From Pseudomonas sp. 21 (GTDB taxonomy: Bacteria; Pseudomonadota; Gammaproteobacteria; Pseudomonadales; Pseudomonadaceae), in contig NZ_JYOA01000007.1 of NCBI RefSeq assembly GCF_000955805.1, positions 325,261-389,260 on the forward strand: a stretch of DNA of 64,000 nt, in the 5' to 3' direction. Below, one piece after another: positions 54,768 to 63,945 of this stretch. How positions within the stretch are numbered: position 1 is the stretch's first letter; each line of letters opens with the position of its first letter. Position numbers and translations under genes: made by a program. The notes beneath the pieces were generated by a model that saw nothing but the letters and a program-made list of their open reading frames with translations, did no database searches and was not told where the DNA came from.

Positions 54768-55649
54768 ATGGCCTTGTCGATTCAAACCAACTACTCCTCC
54801 CTGATCACCCAGACCAACCTGGGCAAGACCAACAGCCTGCTGGCCACCAACCAGCAGCGCCTGGGCACCGGCCTGCGCATCAACTCCGCTGCCGACGACG
54901 CCGCCGGCCTGCAGATCGCCACCCGCCTGAACGCGCAATCCCGCGGAATGGACGTGGCCATGCGCAACACCAGCGACGCCATCTCCCTGATGCAGACCGC
55001 CGACGGCGCCTTCAGCGAGCTGACCGACATCACCCAGCGCATGAAGGACCTGGCCACCCAGGCCGCCAACGGCACCAACACCACCGACGACGGCAAGGCC
55101 CTGTCCGCCGAGTTCAACGAACTGGGCAAGGAACTGAAGAACATCATCGCCAACACCAAGTTCGGCGGCGATGCGCTGTTCGGCGTCGATGGCGCCAGCG
55201 GCAAGTTCGGCACCGCCAACGGCGTGACCTTCCAGATCGGCTCGGACAAGGCCGAGACCCTGAACGTCGACGTCACCACCGAACTGAAAGCCGTGACCGA
55301 CGCCTTCGGCGCCCTGACCACCCAGTTCGCAGCCACCAGCGCTGACGGCACCGAGCTGGAAACCATCAGCGGCGCCAACGGTTCCATCGACCTGGCCAAC
55401 GATGCCCTGGACGCCATCGGCAGCCTGCGCGCGCAGTTCGGTGCGAACATCAACCGCCTGCAGCACACCTCCAACAACCTGGCCAACATGAAGGACAACA
55501 CCGACCTGTCCAAAGGCCGCATCATGGACGCCGACTTCGCCGTCGAAAGCGCCAACATGAGCAAGAACTCCATGCTGATGCAGTCCGGCATCTCCATGCT
55601 CAAGCAAGCTGGCCAGATGCCCAGCATGATCATGGGCCTGCTGGGCTAA
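54768..55649 (+). CDS. Flagellin (lateral-type)
   Basis: The 293-residue protein has the N-terminal flagellin helices ([28 protein letters not shown]... and [12 protein letters not shown]) and the C-terminal coil ([25 protein letters not shown]...[17 protein letters not shown]). Only a small central domain lies between them. It is shorter than most polar Pseudomonas flagellins. The gene is alone and rightward, followed by two hairpins, while the export and motor genes are read leftward from the far end. Confidence 0.92.
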   Translation: MALSIQTNYSSLITQTNLGKTNSLLATNQQRLGTGLRINSAADDAAGLQIATRLNAQSRGMDVAMRNTSDAISLMQTADGAFSELTDITQRMKDLATQAANGTNTTDDGKALSAEFNELGKELKNIIANTKFGGDALFGVDGASGKFGTANGVTFQIGSDKAETLNVDVTTELKAVTDAFGALTTQFAATSADGTELETISGANGSIDLANDALDAIGSLRAQFGANINRLQHTSNNLANMKDNTDLSKGRIMDADFAVESANMSKNSMLMQSGISMLKQAGQMPSMIMGLLG

Positions 55650-55660
55650 GCCCCGGCCAG

Positions 55661-55721
55661 CGCGAGGCGCCCCCCGCCTCGCGCGCCCTGATCCGCCAAC
55701 GCCCCGCCCCGGCGGGGCGTT
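55661..55721 (+). terminator. Two hairpins after flagellin
   Basis: A 9-bp stem (CGCGAGGCG/CGCCTCGCG, 55661-55683) and a second 9-bp stem AACGCCCCG/CGGGGCGTT (55698-55721) follow the stop. They may stabilise or end the mRNA. Confidence 0.7.
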
Positions 55722-55941
55722 GTGCTGTCTGCGGGTACGCTGACAAACAGCATTGCGACTTCCCGTCGCGGCGCAGCCCCTCTGCGTCAGTGGTTTCAAG
55801 GCTCGTGTGAAAATTGCAAGCACGAGTGTGCAAAATTCAGAACTTGCACCCACATTTTTCTGACGTCAAAATAATGCCTCTGCCTCCATGGACAAATGGA
55901 GTTTCCCCGCGACCGTCAAGGGAGCGGCTCGCAAGGGCAAG

Positions 55942-56781
55942 ATGAACACACTCACTTCCACGCCAGCGGACAGTCGGCCGATCGCCTGCCTGACCCTCCG
56001 TACCGGGCGTTCCGATTGCGTCGCGCAGTTCTATCCCGCGCTCTATCAACTCGACCTCGACCGTGACGGCCAGGTGGAGCGTATCGACCTGGGTTTTTCC
56101 GGCAGCCGCGTACTCGAACGCCTGCTGCAGAGCCCGGGAGACGTGGTGGCCCGCGATGAGCTGCTGACCCACGCGTGGTCCGACCGGGTGGTCGGCCAGG
56201 GCAGCCTGAACCAGCAGATCTACACCCTGCGCCAGGTGCTGGCGGACGAGAAGCAGCGGCAGATCATCCAGACGCTGCCGCGCCGCGGCTACATGTTCAA
56301 CCCGCAGTACCTGATCGGCCAGGCCAGCGAGCCGGATGCGGAAGTCACCGACGCCACCCCGGAAGTCATTCCGCTGGAGGAAGTCGTTCCCGTTCCCGGG
56401 CTGCGACCGCCGAATCTACGGCGCCTGAAACTCGCCGCCGCCAGCCTCTGCATCCTTGGCGTGCTGGTCCTCTCCGGCGCCTTCTACTACACCCAGGTTC
56501 GCAGCCCGGTCCTCACCGCCGAACAGAACGTCGGCTCCCTGCAGATCACCTACGTCGAAGACAACGAACAGGACCTGCAGCGGCTGATCAGCAACACCCG
56601 CCCCCTGGCCCACCAACTGGCCGACCTGGCCAGCCGGCCCATCGGCCTCCTGCTGCACATGACCTCGGGCTTCTATGAACTGGTCTGCGTGCAACCCGAA
56701 GGCAACTCCAACTGGCTGCTGATCCATGAAAGCCAGGTCGCCCGGATTCCCCAGGAGCAGCTGCGCAAGTGCCTGAACTGA
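55942..56781 (+). CDS. ToxR/CadC-like membrane transcription regulator
   Basis: The 279-residue protein (MNTLTSTPADSR, preferred start; 55888 is an alternative without a ribosome-binding site) has an N-terminal winged-helix OmpR-type DNA-binding domain. That domain spans about residues 45-125 and includes VLERLLQSPGDVVARDELLTHAWSDRVVGQGSLNQQIYTLRQVL and RRGYMF. One membrane helix (about 162-184) and a small periplasmic domain follow. It overlaps the next gene by 13 bases. It is a candidate regulator of this flagellar locus or of surface sensing. Confidence 0.85.
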   Translation: MNTLTSTPADSRPIACLTLRTGRSDCVAQFYPALYQLDLDRDGQVERIDLGFSGSRVLERLLQSPGDVVARDELLTHAWSDRVVGQGSLNQQIYTLRQVLADEKQRQIIQTLPRRGYMFNPQYLIGQASEPDAEVTDATPEVIPLEEVVPVPGLRPPNLRRLKLAAASLCILGVLVLSGAFYYTQVRSPVLTAEQNVGSLQITYVEDNEQDLQRLISNTRPLAHQLADLASRPIGLLLHMTSGFYELVCVQPEGNSNWLLIHESQVARIPQEQLRKCLN

Positions 56782-57257
56782 ACCTTCGTCGCCAGGTCGG
56801 CGCGGCCCGCCGCTGCCTGGTGATTTCGCTGTTCGGCTTGATCTGCCTGGCCCTGGCGCTGGGCATGCTGTGGAAGCACGCCCACGGCACCTCGGCCATC
56901 GATGGCCGCTACGCTTCGTCCGGCCAGGTGCTGCTGGGCAATGGCAAGGTGCTGGAGATCGCCCAGACCACCATGTTCCACGAGGGGCGCTTCTACTCGA
57001 TGATCCAGCAGGACGCCAACATCCTCGAAGTCTCCGGCCTGGTCGGCAGCGACCTGAGCGGGCGCTTCCAGTTGCAGGTGGAGGAGAACAGCATCAGCAA
57101 CCTGCAGGCCGACAGCGGCCTGGACAGCGAGCTGATCTTCAACCTGCTCTACGGCCGCCAGCGCGGTGCCCGCATCACCCTCGAACCCCTGGGCGGCTGC
57201 CTCTACGGCGTGGAGACGCGCCAGGTGTTCTGTCCGCGCCACCTGCGCAATCGCTGA
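56769..57257 (+). CDS. Membrane-anchored partner of the ToxR-like regulator (ToxS-like position)
   Basis: Starting with GTG at 56769, the 162-residue protein has one N-terminal membrane helix (LVISLFGLICLALALGMLW) and a periplasmic domain with no recognised family. It is coupled to the preceding gene, as ToxS/TcpH partners are to ToxR/TcpP. I infer a sensing or stabilising role from arrangement only. Confidence 0.75.
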   Translation: MPELNLRRQVGAARRCLVISLFGLICLALALGMLWKHAHGTSAIDGRYASSGQVLLGNGKVLEIAQTTMFHEGRFYSMIQQDANILEVSGLVGSDLSGRFQLQVEENSISNLQADSGLDSELIFNLLYGRQRGARITLEPLGGCLYGVETRQVFCPRHLRNR

Positions 57258-57263
57258 GCCTGC

Positions 57264-58319
57264 TCAGAGCTTCAACGTCGGCTCCGCCACCCGGGAGGGG
57301 GGCGTTGCTTCGAGCGCCGCTGAAGCCGGCGCCTTCACCTCCGTCTCCTGCTGCGGCTGCGGCTGCGGCTGCGGCTGCGGCTCGACGAGCTTCGCGCCCG
57401 ACGCCGAGTAGTGCACCTGGGCGTAACTTTCGCCGAAGATTTCCCGGTACAGGCTCTCCGCGCGCTGGGTCAGCAGGAGGATCTCGATGCGCCGGTTGGC
57501 GCCGTTCTCCGGGTCTTCCGGGCGCAACGGCATGACGTCGGCCTGGGCCGCCACCTGCAGCACGTGCGCAGCCGGCAGGCCACTGTCGACCATCACGTTG
57601 CGCGCGCGCAGGGCGCGGTCGCCGGAGAGGTTCCAGTTGTTGTAGCCATCGGCGCCGCGGTACTGCACGGCATCGGTGTGGCCACTGAGGATCAGCTTGT
57701 TCTGCACCTTGGCCAGTACGCCGGACAGCGCGCCGAGCAGCTTCTGGAAATGCGGATCGAGGGTCGCCTGGCCACGGGCGAACATGAAGCGCTGCTGGTC
57801 GTCCTTGATCAGGATGCGCAGCCCCTGCGGCACCACGGTCACTTCGATGTTGGCCAGGGCATCGACCTTGCCGGACACCTCGCGGATCAGCTCGGCCAGC
57901 TCGCGCAGGTCCTCGTTGCTGTCGTACTGGCGGCCTGCGCCGTCCTGCTGCACGCTCGAATCCTGCGGCTGCTCGCCAGCCTTGCCTTGCTTACCTGAGT
58001 CGATGGCGAGCTGCGGGGCGGGCTTTTCCGGCGTCTTGATCGGCTGCGGCATGCCGTCCAGCTCGATGGGTGTGCGGCTGGCGCCATCGAACACGCCGGC
58101 ACCACCATCGACCACCGGGTTGGCATCCTGGTCGCCCACCGCCACCGGTTGCGGCTCGGTCTGCGGGTGGACGATCCACAGCACCATGAACAGCGCCATC
58201 ATGGCCAGGGTGAAGTCGGCGAAAGCGACCTTCCAGGCGCCGCCATGCTCGTCATCGTGGCCCTTCTTGCTGCGGCGCTTGATGATGACTTCGCTGTGCT
58301 TGTCGGCACGTTTCTTCAT
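57264..58319 (-). CDS. motB: Flagellar stator protein MotB (LafU-like)
   Basis: The 351-residue protein has the stator helix with the proton-binding Asp35 (FADFTLAMMALFMVLW). An OmpA-like peptidoglycan-binding domain (SGHTDAVQYR...NRRIEILLLTQ) follows. A C-terminal extension rich in P-Q repeats, encoded by CGGCTG tandem copies at 57353-57382, is unusual. It overlaps motA by 4 bases. Confidence 0.93.
   Translation of the reverse strand: MKKRADKHSEVIIKRRSKKGHDDEHGGAWKVAFADFTLAMMALFMVLWIVHPQTEPQPVAVGDQDANPVVDGGAGVFDGASRTPIELDGMPQPIKTPEKPAPQLAIDSGKQGKAGEQPQDSSVQQDGAGRQYDSNEDLRELAELIREVSGKVDALANIEVTVVPQGLRILIKDDQQRFMFARGQATLDPHFQKLLGALSGVLAKVQNKLILSGHTDAVQYRGADGYNNWNLSGDRALRARNVMVDSGLPAAHVLQVAAQADVMPLRPEDPENGANRRIEILLLTQRAESLYREIFGESYAQVHYSASGAKLVEPQPQPQPQPQQETEVKAPASAALEATPPSRVAEPTLKL
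57353..57382. repeat. Hexanucleotide tandem repeat encoding Pro-Gln in MotB
   Basis: Five copies of CGGCTG-type units give the PQPQPQPQ run near the MotB C-terminus and could change length by slippage. Confidence 0.85.
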
Positions 58320-59188
58320 GCTGCGTCCCGCTCTTCCTCATAGCGGGTGACCCAGGTCTCCAACTGCTTGAAGGCCGGCTTCACGTCCTGCTCGATCAGC
58401 TTGCGACCGGCGTCCACCGCCAGCAGCGTGGGCTTGCCGGCGACGTGGGCGACCAGCGTGGTGCGCACGCACTCCAGCGCCGACAGCTCGGTCTTCACCC
58501 GCTGCGACATGGCGTTGGACAACGGGTCCATCAGGCAGTAGCAGACGAAGATGCCGAAGAAGGTGCCCACCAGCGCAGCGGCCACGTGGGCGCCGATCTC
58601 GGCCACCGAGCCGCCGATGTTGCCCATGGTGATGATGATGCCGAGGATCGCCGCGAGGATGCCGAAACCGGGCATCGCCTCGCCGACCTTGTGCAGCGAT
58701 TTGGACGGCTGCAGCAGGGCGTGCTCCATGGCGTCCAGTTCCTGCTCGAGGAAGCCTTCCAGCTCGTGGGCGCTGATCTTGCCCATGGCCATCAGGCGGA
58801 AGTTGTCGGCGATGAACGCCATCAGGTTCTTTTCCTGGAGGATCAGCGGGTAGCGGGCGAACAGCTCGCTCTGCTCCGGCTCCTCGATGTGCGCGTCGAG
58901 CACCTTCAGGCCGCCGACGTCGACCATCTCCAGCAGCTCGTAGAGCAGCATCAGCAACTGGCGCTGGAATTCCTCGCCGCGGCGCTTGAAGACGAACACG
59001 CCCTTGATCTGCGAGCACATCTCCAGCAGCACTTCGCGGGGGTTGGCGACGACCAGGGTGCCCAGGCCCGCGCCGAGGATGATGATCATCTCCGCCGGCT
59101 GCCAGAGCGCGCGCAATTCGCCGTGGGCCATGGCGTAGCCGCCGAGCACGCAGGCGATGATGATCAGGGCGCCGATGATTTTCTGCAT
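58316..59188 (-). CDS. motA: Flagellar stator protein MotA (LafT-like)
   Basis: The 290-residue protein has four membrane helices (MQKIIGALIIIACVLGGYAMAHG at the N-terminus). The conserved cytoplasmic loop includes QEKNLMAFIADNFRLMAMGKI and PGFGILAAILGIIITM. With MotB it forms the stator. It precedes motB on the transcript. Confidence 0.95.
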   Translation of the reverse strand: MQKIIGALIIIACVLGGYAMAHGELRALWQPAEMIIILGAGLGTLVVANPREVLLEMCSQIKGVFVFKRRGEEFQRQLLMLLYELLEMVDVGGLKVLDAHIEEPEQSELFARYPLILQEKNLMAFIADNFRLMAMGKISAHELEGFLEQELDAMEHALLQPSKSLHKVGEAMPGFGILAAILGIIITMGNIGGSVAEIGAHVAAALVGTFFGIFVCYCLMDPLSNAMSQRVKTELSALECVRTTLVAHVAGKPTLLAVDAGRKLIEQDVKPAFKQLETWVTRYEEERDAA

Positions 59189-59201
59189 GGTTTGGGATTC
59201 T

Positions 59202-59963
59202 TCAGGGAGTGTCGGGGGTCGTGAGGAAACGGCTGCACTTGCCGATCGCCTGCTTCATCAGCTGGCAGATGCGCGCATCGGTCAGCTCCAGCACCAGGGC
59301 GATTTCCTTGAGGTTCAATTCGTGCTGGTAATACAGGTTGAGGATCAGCCGCTCGCGCTCGTTGAGGCGCTCCAGCGCCTGGGCCAGCAGGCGCTCCTTG
59401 AGCACTCGCTCTTCCAGTGCGTCACCGCTGCCCTGCACACCGTCGTGGCCGTTCTGCAGCAGCGCATCGAAGCTCTCGATGGCCTCGGAGGATTCGGCGC
59501 GCAGGTAATCCTGGTAGCCCGCCTCGTCGAGGCCGGTGGCGGCCAGCACTTCCTCGTCGCTGGGCACGCGGCCAAGCTGGCGCGCCAGGGAACGGATCGC
59601 ATCGCGCACCTTGTGCGCCTGCTGGCGCACCTGGCGCGGACGCCAGTCCTGGCGCCGCAGTTCGTCGAGGATGGCACCGCGGATGCGCAGCGCGGCGAAG
59701 CGGCCGAACTGCTCGTCCGGCTCGCCGTAGCGACGCAGGCCTTCGAGCAGGCCCATCAGGCCGATCTGCTCCATGTCCTCGCGATCCAGCACCTGGTTGG
59801 CCTGCAGCGACAGCTGGCTGACGATGCGCCGCACCAGCGGCAGGTACTGCATCATCCAGCGCTGCTCGGCCGCCGGCGACAGGCGCGCGTGGCCGCCTTC
59901 GGGGCTGTCGTAACCGCCGACGCCACTGGCATAGCCGTGATCAGGATCGCGAAGGGCGTGCAT
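59202..59963 (-). CDS. fliA: Flagellar sigma factor sigma-28 (FliA/LafS-like)
   Basis: The 253-residue sigma-70-family protein has sigma regions 2 (LDREDMEQIGLMGLLEGLRRY), 3 and 4 (LNERERLILNLYYQHELNLKEIALVLELTDARICQLMKQAIG). It would direct late flagellar genes such as the flagellin. Its place before motAB is that of lafS in lateral flagellar operons. It has an unusual Gly/Asp/His-rich N-terminal extension (about 25 residues). Confidence 0.95.
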   Translation of the reverse strand: MHALRDPDHGYASGVGGYDSPEGGHARLSPAAEQRWMMQYLPLVRRIVSQLSLQANQVLDREDMEQIGLMGLLEGLRRYGEPDEQFGRFAALRIRGAILDELRRQDWRPRQVRQQAHKVRDAIRSLARQLGRVPSDEEVLAATGLDEAGYQDYLRAESSEAIESFDALLQNGHDGVQGSGDALEERVLKERLLAQALERLNERERLILNLYYQHELNLKEIALVLELTDARICQLMKQAIGKCSRFLTTPDTP

Positions 59964-59969
59964 GGCGGC

Positions 59970-60455
59970 TTACTGGACGATCATCTTGCTGAGCATCACG
60001 TGCTCGAAGGGCACCACTACCTTGCGCGCGGCGAAGTCGTCGATCACCGCCTTTTCCAGGCGCGTCTGCACGTCGCCGATGGGCATCGCACGCAGCACTT
60101 CGAACTTCTCCGGGGTCAGGTTGGCGACCACCGAACTGCGCACCATCGGCGCAACGCTCTCGAGCTTCTTGCGCTCCTGCTCGGCCCTGGCCTGCAGCAC
60201 CAGGTCGATCACGAAGTAGTGCTCGCGGTCTTCGCCGCGGGAGCTGACGATGATCTTCTCCACCGGCACGAAGAGGTACTCGGCGCTCTCCTGCTCTTCC
60301 TCCGTTGCATCTTCCTTGGCTGCCTCCTTGTCGGAAGCGGCGGCGGCCGGGGCGAGACTGGCGGACTTGATCATCTTGTAATTGACGAACACGCCGCCCA
60401 GCACGACGGCGATATTCACGATGAGCATCAGTAGAACGAGACGCGGCGTGGACAT
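59970..60455 (-). CDS. fliL: Flagellar basal-body protein FliL (LafF-like)
   Basis: The 161-residue protein has one N-terminal membrane helix (VLLMLIVNIAVVLGGVFVNY) and a periplasmic FliL domain (RKLESVAPMVRSSVVANLTPEKFEVL). It supports stator function. Confidence 0.9.
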   Translation of the reverse strand: MSTPRLVLLMLIVNIAVVLGGVFVNYKMIKSASLAPAAAASDKEAAKEDATEEEQESAEYLFVPVEKIIVSSRGEDREHYFVIDLVLQARAEQERKKLESVAPMVRSSVVANLTPEKFEVLRAMPIGDVQTRLEKAVIDDFAARKVVVPFEHVMLSKMIVQ

Positions 60456-60499
60456 GGGGTTTCTCGAAAAATCCTGTGGGGGTGCGGGCCGCTGGCGGC

Positions 60500-61642
60500 C
60501 TACACGGTAATCAGTACATCGCTGTCGCCACGCGGCGCGGAGCGCTCGCCCGCCTGCGTGTCGCGCGGGTTGGCGGCGACTGCAAGCGGCTCCTCGGTGA
60601 AGCGCTGGCGGTTCTGCTGGCCCTGCTGGCCGGACGGCGAATCGGAGGACACCTGCACGTTGACCTGCAGGAAGTTCTGCCCGACCAACTCCTGGCGCAG
60701 GCGCTCGCTGGTGTTCTGCAGCATCCGCACGACATCGCCGTTGGAGGCGGAAATCTGCACGTTGAGCTGGCCGGCCTCATGGCGCACGAGGATCTCCAGG
60801 GCGCCCAGTTCCGGCGGGTCCAGGCGAATCGTGGCGTTCTGCACACGCTGGCCGAGTTGCAGCTCGACGTTGTCGCGCAGCGCACTGACCATCTGCTCGC
60901 CCCAGTGGGCCTCGTTGTTGCCCTTGAGGTGCAGCGGCCTGTCGAACAGTGGCGAGGTCGGCGTCAGGGTGGCGGGCTGTGCGTTGCCGTCGGCAGCAGA
61001 CAGGCGCGGATCGATTGCGGCGGCCGGCAGTGCGGGCATGCCGGAGTTCGGCGTCTGCGCGGCAGCGGCCAGGTGCTGTTGCAGCAGCGTCTGCGCCTGG
61101 CTCTGGGTCGTCTCTCGGGGGGCCGGCGGAGCCGCCTTGGCGGGCTCCTCGGAAAGCTCGGCAGGAGGCAGCAACCTATCCTCCGGCTTCACTCCGACGG
61201 GCGCCGGCTGCGCAGACGAGTCGGCCGCCGGGGTGGCGAAGCCGGCCACGCGGGCGCTGGTCTGCGCCGGCGGATTGTCCCGCGCCTGCACCACCAGGCC
61301 GGCCTGGCTGAGCATCCCGGCGAGCCAGTTCTCCGCACCGGAGGGCGAAGCTTCTTCCGCCTGCCGGTCTTGCGCATCGCTGTCGCGGCTTTCCGCGGGC
61401 AGCGCCTCCGGCAGGACCGGCAAGGCAAGGTTGGGCTGCGGCAATGGGTCCTCGACCTGCGCCGTATCGAACTGCGCGAGGAACGACTGCACGGTGATGG
61501 TCCGCTCGCCGGCATTCGACTGCACCGGTTGTTGCTCGCGGAAGCCGGCTTCATCGCGGCGCGAACCCTGCGGGCGCGCTTCAGCCACCGCAGGCGCATC
61601 GCGGCCAGTGCCCGGCAGGGATTGGGTCGGGAGCTGGATCAC
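60500..61642 (-). CDS. fliK: Flagellar hook-length control protein FliK (LafE-like)
   Basis: The 380-residue protein has a long Pro/Ala/Gln-rich N-terminal ruler part and a folded C-terminal FliK domain. The hallmark LDPPELGALEILVRHEAGQLNVQISASNGDVVRMLQ marks that domain. It measures hook length and switches export specificity. Confidence 0.9.
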   Translation of the reverse strand: MIQLPTQSLPGTGRDAPAVAEARPQGSRRDEAGFREQQPVQSNAGERTITVQSFLAQFDTAQVEDPLPQPNLALPVLPEALPAESRDSDAQDRQAEEASPSGAENWLAGMLSQAGLVVQARDNPPAQTSARVAGFATPAADSSAQPAPVGVKPEDRLLPPAELSEEPAKAAPPAPRETTQSQAQTLLQQHLAAAAQTPNSGMPALPAAAIDPRLSAADGNAQPATLTPTSPLFDRPLHLKGNNEAHWGEQMVSALRDNVELQLGQRVQNATIRLDPPELGALEILVRHEAGQLNVQISASNGDVVRMLQNTSERLRQELVGQNFLQVNVQVSSDSPSGQQGQQNRQRFTEEPLAVAANPRDTQAGERSAPRGDSDVLITV

Positions 61643-61645
61643 GGT

Positions 61646-61963
61646 CTATCGACCCTCCTGGTACGTATCCACCTGCATGTACGCCGAGCGTCCCTCGGCA
61701 TATTCCAGGTGCGAGAGCAGGAGGCGGCGCAGACGCTCGCACTCCTCGGCGCAGGCCTGCGACGCCTGTTCGTGCAGGCGCTTGAGGTGCTTCTTGGCCA
61801 GCAGTACATCAGCGGCCAGCCCGGCCTGCGACGACATCGCCACCAGTTGCGCGCGGATCGCCAGGTCGACCTGACCCATGGCTTTCCAGTCCTTGCGCTG
61901 CAGCGCCCCACCCAGCCGTTCGTACAGCTGCAGCAGGCGCTGGCGATCATCCACGGGCGGCAC
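61646..61963 (-). CDS. FliT/LafX-like flagellar chaperone
   Basis: The 105-residue helical protein (MPPVDDRQRLLQLYERLGGALQRKDWKAM) lies between fliS and fliK, where lateral operons carry the FliT-like chaperone. Sequence similarity to FliT by eye is weak, so the call rests on size, helicity and position. It overlaps fliS by 17 bases. Confidence 0.72.
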   Translation of the reverse strand: MPPVDDRQRLLQLYERLGGALQRKDWKAMGQVDLAIRAQLVAMSSQAGLAADVLLAKKHLKRLHEQASQACAEECERLRRLLLSHLEYAEGRSAYMQVDTYQEGR

Positions 61964-62345
61964 TCACGCCCTCCCAGCCTTCACGCAGGATGCCCAGCAG
62001 GCGCACCACTTCGTCGATGCCGGCAACCTCCAGCGACACGCTGACGTCGGAGAGGCGGTAGATGCAGTAGTCATAGAGGCGCGCCAGGCCCTGCACGGTC
62101 TCGCCGCCATTCTCGTAGTCGAGCGCGCCGTTCAGGCCGTTGAGGATGTTCAGGCACTTCTCCAGGGAGCGGCCCTTCTGCTGGTAGCGCTTGTGCTCGA
62201 TATGCCCGCGGGCGCGGGCCAGCTCGTCGAGCAGGCCGTCGAACAGCACCAGCACCAGTTCATAGGGCGAGGACGAGGCGGCCTTGGACTCCAGGTCGAT
62301 CATCCGGTAACTGTCGTAGCTTTCGTTCATGCCGTAGGCGGTCAT
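61947..62345 (-). CDS. fliS: Flagellin export chaperone FliS (LafC-like)
   Basis: The 132-residue helical protein has the family core (SSPYELVLVLFDGLLDELARARGHIEHKRYQQKGRSLEKCLNILNGLNGAL) that binds flagellin C-termini. Its start overlaps the fliD stop by 4 bases. Confidence 0.94.
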   Translation of the reverse strand: MTAYGMNESYDSYRMIDLESKAASSSPYELVLVLFDGLLDELARARGHIEHKRYQQKGRSLEKCLNILNGLNGALDYENGGETVQGLARLYDYCIYRLSDVSVSLEVAGIDEVVRLLGILREGWEGVSAARG

Positions 62346-63691
62346 CCGAACATCCCGCTGGTCTGGTCCATCGACTGCATGGTCTGCATCATCGAGGTGT
62401 ATTGCTTGAGGTAGCGCGCGTAGTAGGTGTCGTACTGCTTCTGCAGGTTGTCGTAGTCATCGTCGACGCGGCGCAGGCTGTTGTTCAGGGCGTCCTTGCG
62501 GTTCTTCATGACGCCGTTGACGCTGTTGGTGTAGACGGCAACGCCCTTGTCCAGGCTGTCGAGCAGGTTGCCCTTGCCCATGAACAGCTTGTCCAGGGCC
62601 TCGGGGTCGCTGGCGATGGCCTTCTCGAAGCGGGTGGCGTCGAGGGTCAGCTTGCCGCTGCGGTCGGCGCTGATGCCCAGGGTGATCAGGTTGGCGCCGC
62701 CGAAGCTGGTGCGAACCATCTGGTTCAGCGCGTTCTCGATGGAGCGCACGCTGGAGTCGCCGGCCAGGGCGCCACGAGCGTTGCCGTTCTGGTCGCCGGC
62801 GGCGGTCAGGCTGTCGATGGTGCTGGCCAGCGCGTTGAAGGCGTCGATGAAGGTCTGCACCTTCTTCTTGGTCTCGCTCTGGTCCTGCGCGACGGTCAGG
62901 CGGATGGCCTGCTCACCGGACTTCTGCGCCTGGGTGAAGGTGGCACTGACGCCGTCGATGATGTTGTCGAAGGTGTTGCTGGCGTTGGTCAGCAGCATGC
63001 CGTTCTCACCACCCAGGCGGACGCGGGCGTCCTGCGCCTTGGACAGTTCCTGCGGGTTGCCAATGGCGTTCTCGAAAGCGCTGTTGGCGCTGTCGGTGCC
63101 GCTCAGCGACAGGCTGATGGCGTTGTCCGCGCCGGACTTCTCCGCGCCCAGCACCAGCGACACCTGGCCGTTGCTGCGCACCAGGGTGGCCTTCACGCCG
63201 GTGTTGTCGGTGGCCTTGTTGATCGCCGCGGCCAGCTCGTCCAGCGAGTTGCTGCCGTCGCCGTCGGTGTCGATCTTGCTCAGGTCGATGTCGAAGGACT
63301 TGCCGTTCTGGGTCAGGGTCAGAGTGCCCTGGGTGTCGACATCGCCGGACTGCAGCCCGGAGAAGGACAGCTGGTGGCTGGTGGCGAGCTGCTCGACGAA
63401 GAAGTCGTAGCTGCCGGGCACGGCGTTCTTGTCGACCTTGGCGGTCAGGTAGCCGTCCTTGCTGGTGGTGGCGCTGTTCACCAGCATGCTGGTGTTGCTG
63501 CCGGTCACGCCCTGCAGGCTCTTCACCGCCGAGGAGAAGGTCTTGAGCGCCGACTCCAGGGAGGTCACGGCAGTCAGCTGGGACTGGTACGAGGACTTGT
63601 TGCGGTCAGCCTTGTTCAGGCCGTTCTGCACTTCGTACGTGGCCAGCTGCTGAGCCATGCTTTTGACGTAATCGGAATCTATGGTCGCCAT
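62342..63691 (-). CDS. fliD: Flagellar filament cap protein FliD (LafB-like)
   Basis: I choose the start at 63691 (MATIDSDYVKSMAQQLATYEV), giving 449 residues. The protein has FliD N- and C-terminal domains (SLESALKTFSSAVKSLQGVTGSN... and YTNSVNGVMKNRKDALNNSLRRVDDDYDNLQKQYDTYYARYLKQYTSM). It caps the filament. It is the first gene of the leftward fliD-S-T-K-L-A-motA-B operon, directly behind a sigma-54 promoter. Confidence 0.94.
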   Translation of the reverse strand: MATIDSDYVKSMAQQLATYEVQNGLNKADRNKSSYQSQLTAVTSLESALKTFSSAVKSLQGVTGSNTSMLVNSATTSKDGYLTAKVDKNAVPGSYDFFVEQLATSHQLSFSGLQSGDVDTQGTLTLTQNGKSFDIDLSKIDTDGDGSNSLDELAAAINKATDNTGVKATLVRSNGQVSLVLGAEKSGADNAISLSLSGTDSANSAFENAIGNPQELSKAQDARVRLGGENGMLLTNASNTFDNIIDGVSATFTQAQKSGEQAIRLTVAQDQSETKKKVQTFIDAFNALASTIDSLTAAGDQNGNARGALAGDSSVRSIENALNQMVRTSFGGANLITLGISADRSGKLTLDATRFEKAIASDPEALDKLFMGKGNLLDSLDKGVAVYTNSVNGVMKNRKDALNNSLRRVDDDYDNLQKQYDTYYARYLKQYTSMMQTMQSMDQTSGMFG

Positions 63692-63717
63692 GTGAATCCA
63701 CCTCTTTGGGTCGGAAG

Positions 63718-63734
63718 AGCAATTACGGTGCCAA
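63718..63734 (-). promoter_or_regulatory. Sigma-54 promoter of the fliD operon
   Basis: The minus strand reads TTGGCACCGTAATTGCT, an almost perfect -24/-12 sequence with GG and GC 10 bases apart. It lies about 27 bases upstream of the fliD ATG. It puts the whole fliD-motB operon, including fliA, under a sigma-54 activator. Confidence 0.8.
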
Positions 63735-63945
63735 TGCTGCAAGGCCCGCCGCTTAGGGCTTTGCGGGCTCTACAGGGAGAAGGCGAACTTCCGCCTGGCA
63801 TGCTTTGGCGCGCAGCGGGAAGCGGTGTTTCCGCCTGCCGCAAGTGCGCCTTGATGCAGGGAAAGGGCGACCGTGGGGAGGGATTCGTTAAGCCGTTTCG
63901 GCGGGATGTTTTTCGCGTGCAATGGCCGGGACGGGTGCCGTGCGG

